From positions 4,896-12,672 of the forward strand of contig CAJOFP010000021.1 in assembly GCA_905233795.1 (NCBI GenBank): a DNA stretch of 7,777 bases, in the 5' to 3' direction. A model generated the notes under the pieces. That model was not told the origin of the DNA. It was given only the letters and a program-made list of their open reading frames with translations, and searched no databases. This DNA comes from an uncultured Oscillibacter sp. (GTDB lineage: Bacteria > Bacillota > Clostridia > Oscillospirales > Oscillospiraceae). Shown in pieces: positions 7,193-7,777 of the stretch (positions within the stretch are counted from its first letter, which is position 1; every line of letters starts with the position of its first letter). The translations under genes and the position numbers were made by a program.

Positions 7193-7274
7193 ATGATTAT
7201 AATAAAATATAAAAATTATATAAAAATTATAAAAATGAAAATTATGAACTTTTTAAAAATTTTAAAAAAAGCGC

Positions 7275-7303
7275 TTGCAATCCATTCAAGAATATGGTAA
7301 TAT
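7275..7303 (+). promoter_or_regulatory. Predicted promoter of the right-end leader
   Basis: TTGCAA (7275-7280), a 17-nt spacer and TAATAT (7298-7303) form a plausible sigma-A promoter. The TGG directly before the -10 box makes it an extended -10. Transcription would start near 7310 and run into the structured region. Each hexamer matches 4 of 6 consensus bases. Confidence 0.5.
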
Positions 7304-7351
7304 AAAATCACGAAACATAAAGAGCGGCAGGCGACAGGATCCCTCAAATCC

Positions 7352-7435
7352 CGTATGCCCTACGCCGAGTAATGAATGTACTCAACGCACTGGAGTTTCT
7401 AAGGCTCCAGACCGCGGGGCTATTATACCCATACG
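7352..7435 (+). other. Three-way-junction fold
   Basis: The outer stem is CGTATG (7352-7357) with CATACG (7430-7435). It continues inward as CCC/GGG (7358-7360 with 7417-7419) and CGC/GCG (7363-7365 with 7414-7416), separated by a TA bulge and a bulge of about ten bases on the 3' side. Inside are two hairpins: GAGTA/TACTC (7367-7383, 7-nt loop) and CTGGAG/CTCCAG (7390-7410, 9-nt loop). All pairs are Watson-Crick, so the fold is possible in RNA or in single-stranded DNA of either strand. Confidence 0.6.
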
Positions 7436-7451
7436 TTTGTTTTGTTCGCAA
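7422..7451 (-). promoter_or_regulatory. Possible - strand promoter in the structured region
   Basis: TTGCGA (7451-7446), an 18-nt spacer and a perfect TATAAT (7427-7422) lie on the - strand. An RNA starting near 7415 could run to the terminator at 7192-7151, about 260 nt. The -10 box falls in the bulge of the three-way-junction fold and in the inverted repeat, so the match may be a by-product of those elements. Confidence 0.3.
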
Positions 7452-7496
7452 CCGGGTGGAGTTACTCAAATCATTTTCTTTGGTGGATTGGGGAAA

Positions 7497-7568
7497 ATGA
7501 AAAGAGCGGCGATAAATATAAATCCGGGCAAGCGTAAAATGATAACAAGAGCCGAAAGCGTAAAATGA
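7497..7568 (+). CDS. Possible 23-residue leader peptide
   Basis: ATG 7497 opens a 23-residue basic frame beginning MKRAAININPGKRK and ending at TGA 7566-7568. GGTGG and GGGG upstream give a weak ribosome binding site. Its stop overlaps the start of the next tiny frame (ATGA at 7565-7568), the usual arrangement for translational coupling. It is short enough to arise by chance, and I recognise no family. It is listed because of its position in a structured leader. The frame is open farther back to TTG 7275, but that longer reading crosses the hairpins and looks unlike a protein. Confidence 0.3.
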   Translation: MKRAAININPGKRKMITRAESVK

Positions 7569-7574
7569 TAACAA
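7531..7574 (+). repeat. 18-bp direct repeat AGCGTAAAATGATAACAA
   Basis: Two exact copies lie at 7531-7548 and 7557-7574, with a 26-bp period that is not a multiple of three. Both copies contain ATGATAACA, so the second supplies the start of the 22-residue frame and the end of the 23-residue one. Such paired sites could be integrase or initiator binding sites, or a duplicated peptide start. Confidence 0.85.
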
Positions 7575-7633
7575 TCACGAAAGATACAAACCACGCGGAC
7601 GGGAAAAACAATGGGTATAAGGCAGGGACATAG
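7565..7633 (+). CDS. Possible 22-residue leader peptide overlapping the inverted repeat
   Basis: ATG 7565 opens a hydrophilic 22-residue frame starting MITITKDTNHADGKN and ending at TAG 7631-7633. Its start overlaps the stop of the previous tiny frame by ATGA. Its last codons and stop lie in the right arm of the long-range inverted repeat, so a ribosome finishing it would block that helix. This is the geometry expected for translation-dependent attenuation. There is no strong Shine-Dalgarno sequence, so coupling would be needed. Coding status is uncertain. Confidence 0.3.
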   Translation: MITITKDTNHADGKNNGYKAGT

Positions 7634-7728
7634 CCCCGTAAAGCGGCGCTTCTGACAGCTTGAAAGTTCGTTGATTTGCGGCTTTTCGGGCTAAGTTGGA
7701 AGTTGACGATTTGAAAAGCCTTGTCAGG

Positions 7729-7767
7729 CGGCGTTGAGAAAACAAACTCAGCGCCGTCTTTGTGTTT
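7729..7767 (+). terminator. Terminator-like hairpin with possible antiterminator
   Basis: CGGCGTTGAG (7729-7738) pairs with CTCAGCGCCG (7747-7756) as a 10-bp stem with an 8-nt loop and one U-G pair. It is followed by a broken T tract (TCTTTGTGTTT). The upstream segment CGGCGCT (7644-7650) is perfectly complementary to AGCGCCG (7750-7756) and could open the hairpin, as in an antiterminator. The T tract is weak, so termination strength is uncertain. Confidence 0.55.
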
Positions 7768-7777
7768 CTACTGTTCG

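Larger units (their letters stand above)
7415..7638 (+). repeat. Long-range inverted repeat with one interrupted arm
   Basis: CGGGGCTATTATACCCAT (7415-7432) is complementary to ATGGGTATAA (7611-7620) plus TAGCCCCG (7631-7638), with ten extra bases (7621-7630) between the two parts of the right arm. Eighteen contiguous bases on the left are thus matched without error. In a + strand RNA this helix would compete with the three-way junction, which uses 7414-7419 and 7430-7435. The right arm includes the stop codon of the 22-residue ORF. Confidence 0.7.
7310..7777 (+). ncRNA. Candidate structured leader or non-coding RNA of unknown family
   Basis: This stretch has no normal-sized gene on either strand but has unusually dense secondary-structure potential. 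In order it holds a three-way-junction fold (7352-7435), two overlapping tiny ORFs (7497-7633), one arm of a long-range inverted repeat (7611-7638), a nested stem CTGACA/TGTCAG enclosing GGCTTTTC/GAAAAGCC (7652-7727), and a terminator-like hairpin (7729-7756). A U-G pair in that last hairpin would be an A-C mismatch on the other strand, which favours a + strand RNA. Its even base composition contrasts with the AT-rich spacers to the left. It could be an attenuation leader for a gene beyond base 7777, a stand-alone RNA of about 450 nt, or an origin/transfer region of a mobile element. I found no signature of RNase P RNA, tmRNA, 6S RNA, SRP RNA, T-box or a common riboswitch. Confidence 0.45.

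Noticed and set aside
7344..7574. A 76-codon open frame on the - strand
   Set aside because: It runs through the hairpins and the direct repeat, has no ribosome binding site, and reads as random sequence.
7310..7777. RNase P RNA, tmRNA, 6S RNA, SRP RNA or T-box
   Set aside because: The conserved cores are missing: no GAGGAAAGUCC-type RNase P segment, no tmRNA tag or tRNA-like ends, no GGGUGGNACCGCG T-box motif, no SRP Alu/GGAA tetraloop domain.

Overview
The window looks like chromosomal DNA of an obligately anaerobic, low-GC Gram-positive bacterium, probably of the class Clostridia. The evidence is a single-chain pyruvate:ferredoxin oxidoreductase, a clostridial-type NrdR, strong AGGAGG-type ribosome binding sites and sigma-A-like promoters. 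Coding DNA is moderately GC-rich with many GCG/CGG/CGC codons, while the gaps between genes are extremely AT-rich. The genus cannot be fixed from the sequence alone.

Layout. Positions 1-303 hold the 3' end of a Sel1/TPR-like gene (+ strand). Positions 386-1006 hold an unrecognised 206-residue protein (+) whose middle is built from three 42-bp tandem repeats. Convergent to it is nrdR (1045-1500, -), with its own extended -10 promoter near 1610-1639. Upstream of nrdR on the same strand lies hemW (1735-2967, -), a radical SAM heme chaperone. A 199-bp gap (2968-3166) follows, with a strong hairpin on the - strand, helically phased CGCT repeats and a 12-bp direct repeat. The largest gene is nifJ/PFOR (3167-6832, -), 1221 residues, with all expected catalytic and Fe-S ligands plus a cysteine-containing insertion. 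It has a clear promoter (6970-6998) and a leader of about 130 nt carrying perfect palindromes.

Positions 7000-7150 are AT-rich with nothing recognisable, closed by a bidirectional terminator (7151-7192). From about 7270 the DNA changes character: base composition becomes even and the low-complexity AT runs stop. Here a + strand promoter (7275-7303) would drive a long leader full of structure. It holds a three-way-junction fold, two overlapping tiny ORFs, an 18-bp direct repeat, a long-range inverted repeat, and a terminator hairpin with a possible competing antiterminator. No normal-sized gene lies in it. I read it as the 5' regulatory leader of a gene beyond the right edge, or a roughly 450-nt structured RNA, possibly on imported DNA. 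I could not match it to a known RNA family by eye, and it is the best candidate for something undescribed.

How the genes relate. PFOR is central anaerobic carbon metabolism (pyruvate to acetyl-CoA plus reduced ferredoxin). HemW and NrdR serve heme handling and control of ribonucleotide reductase. These three share a strand but appear to have separate transcription signals.
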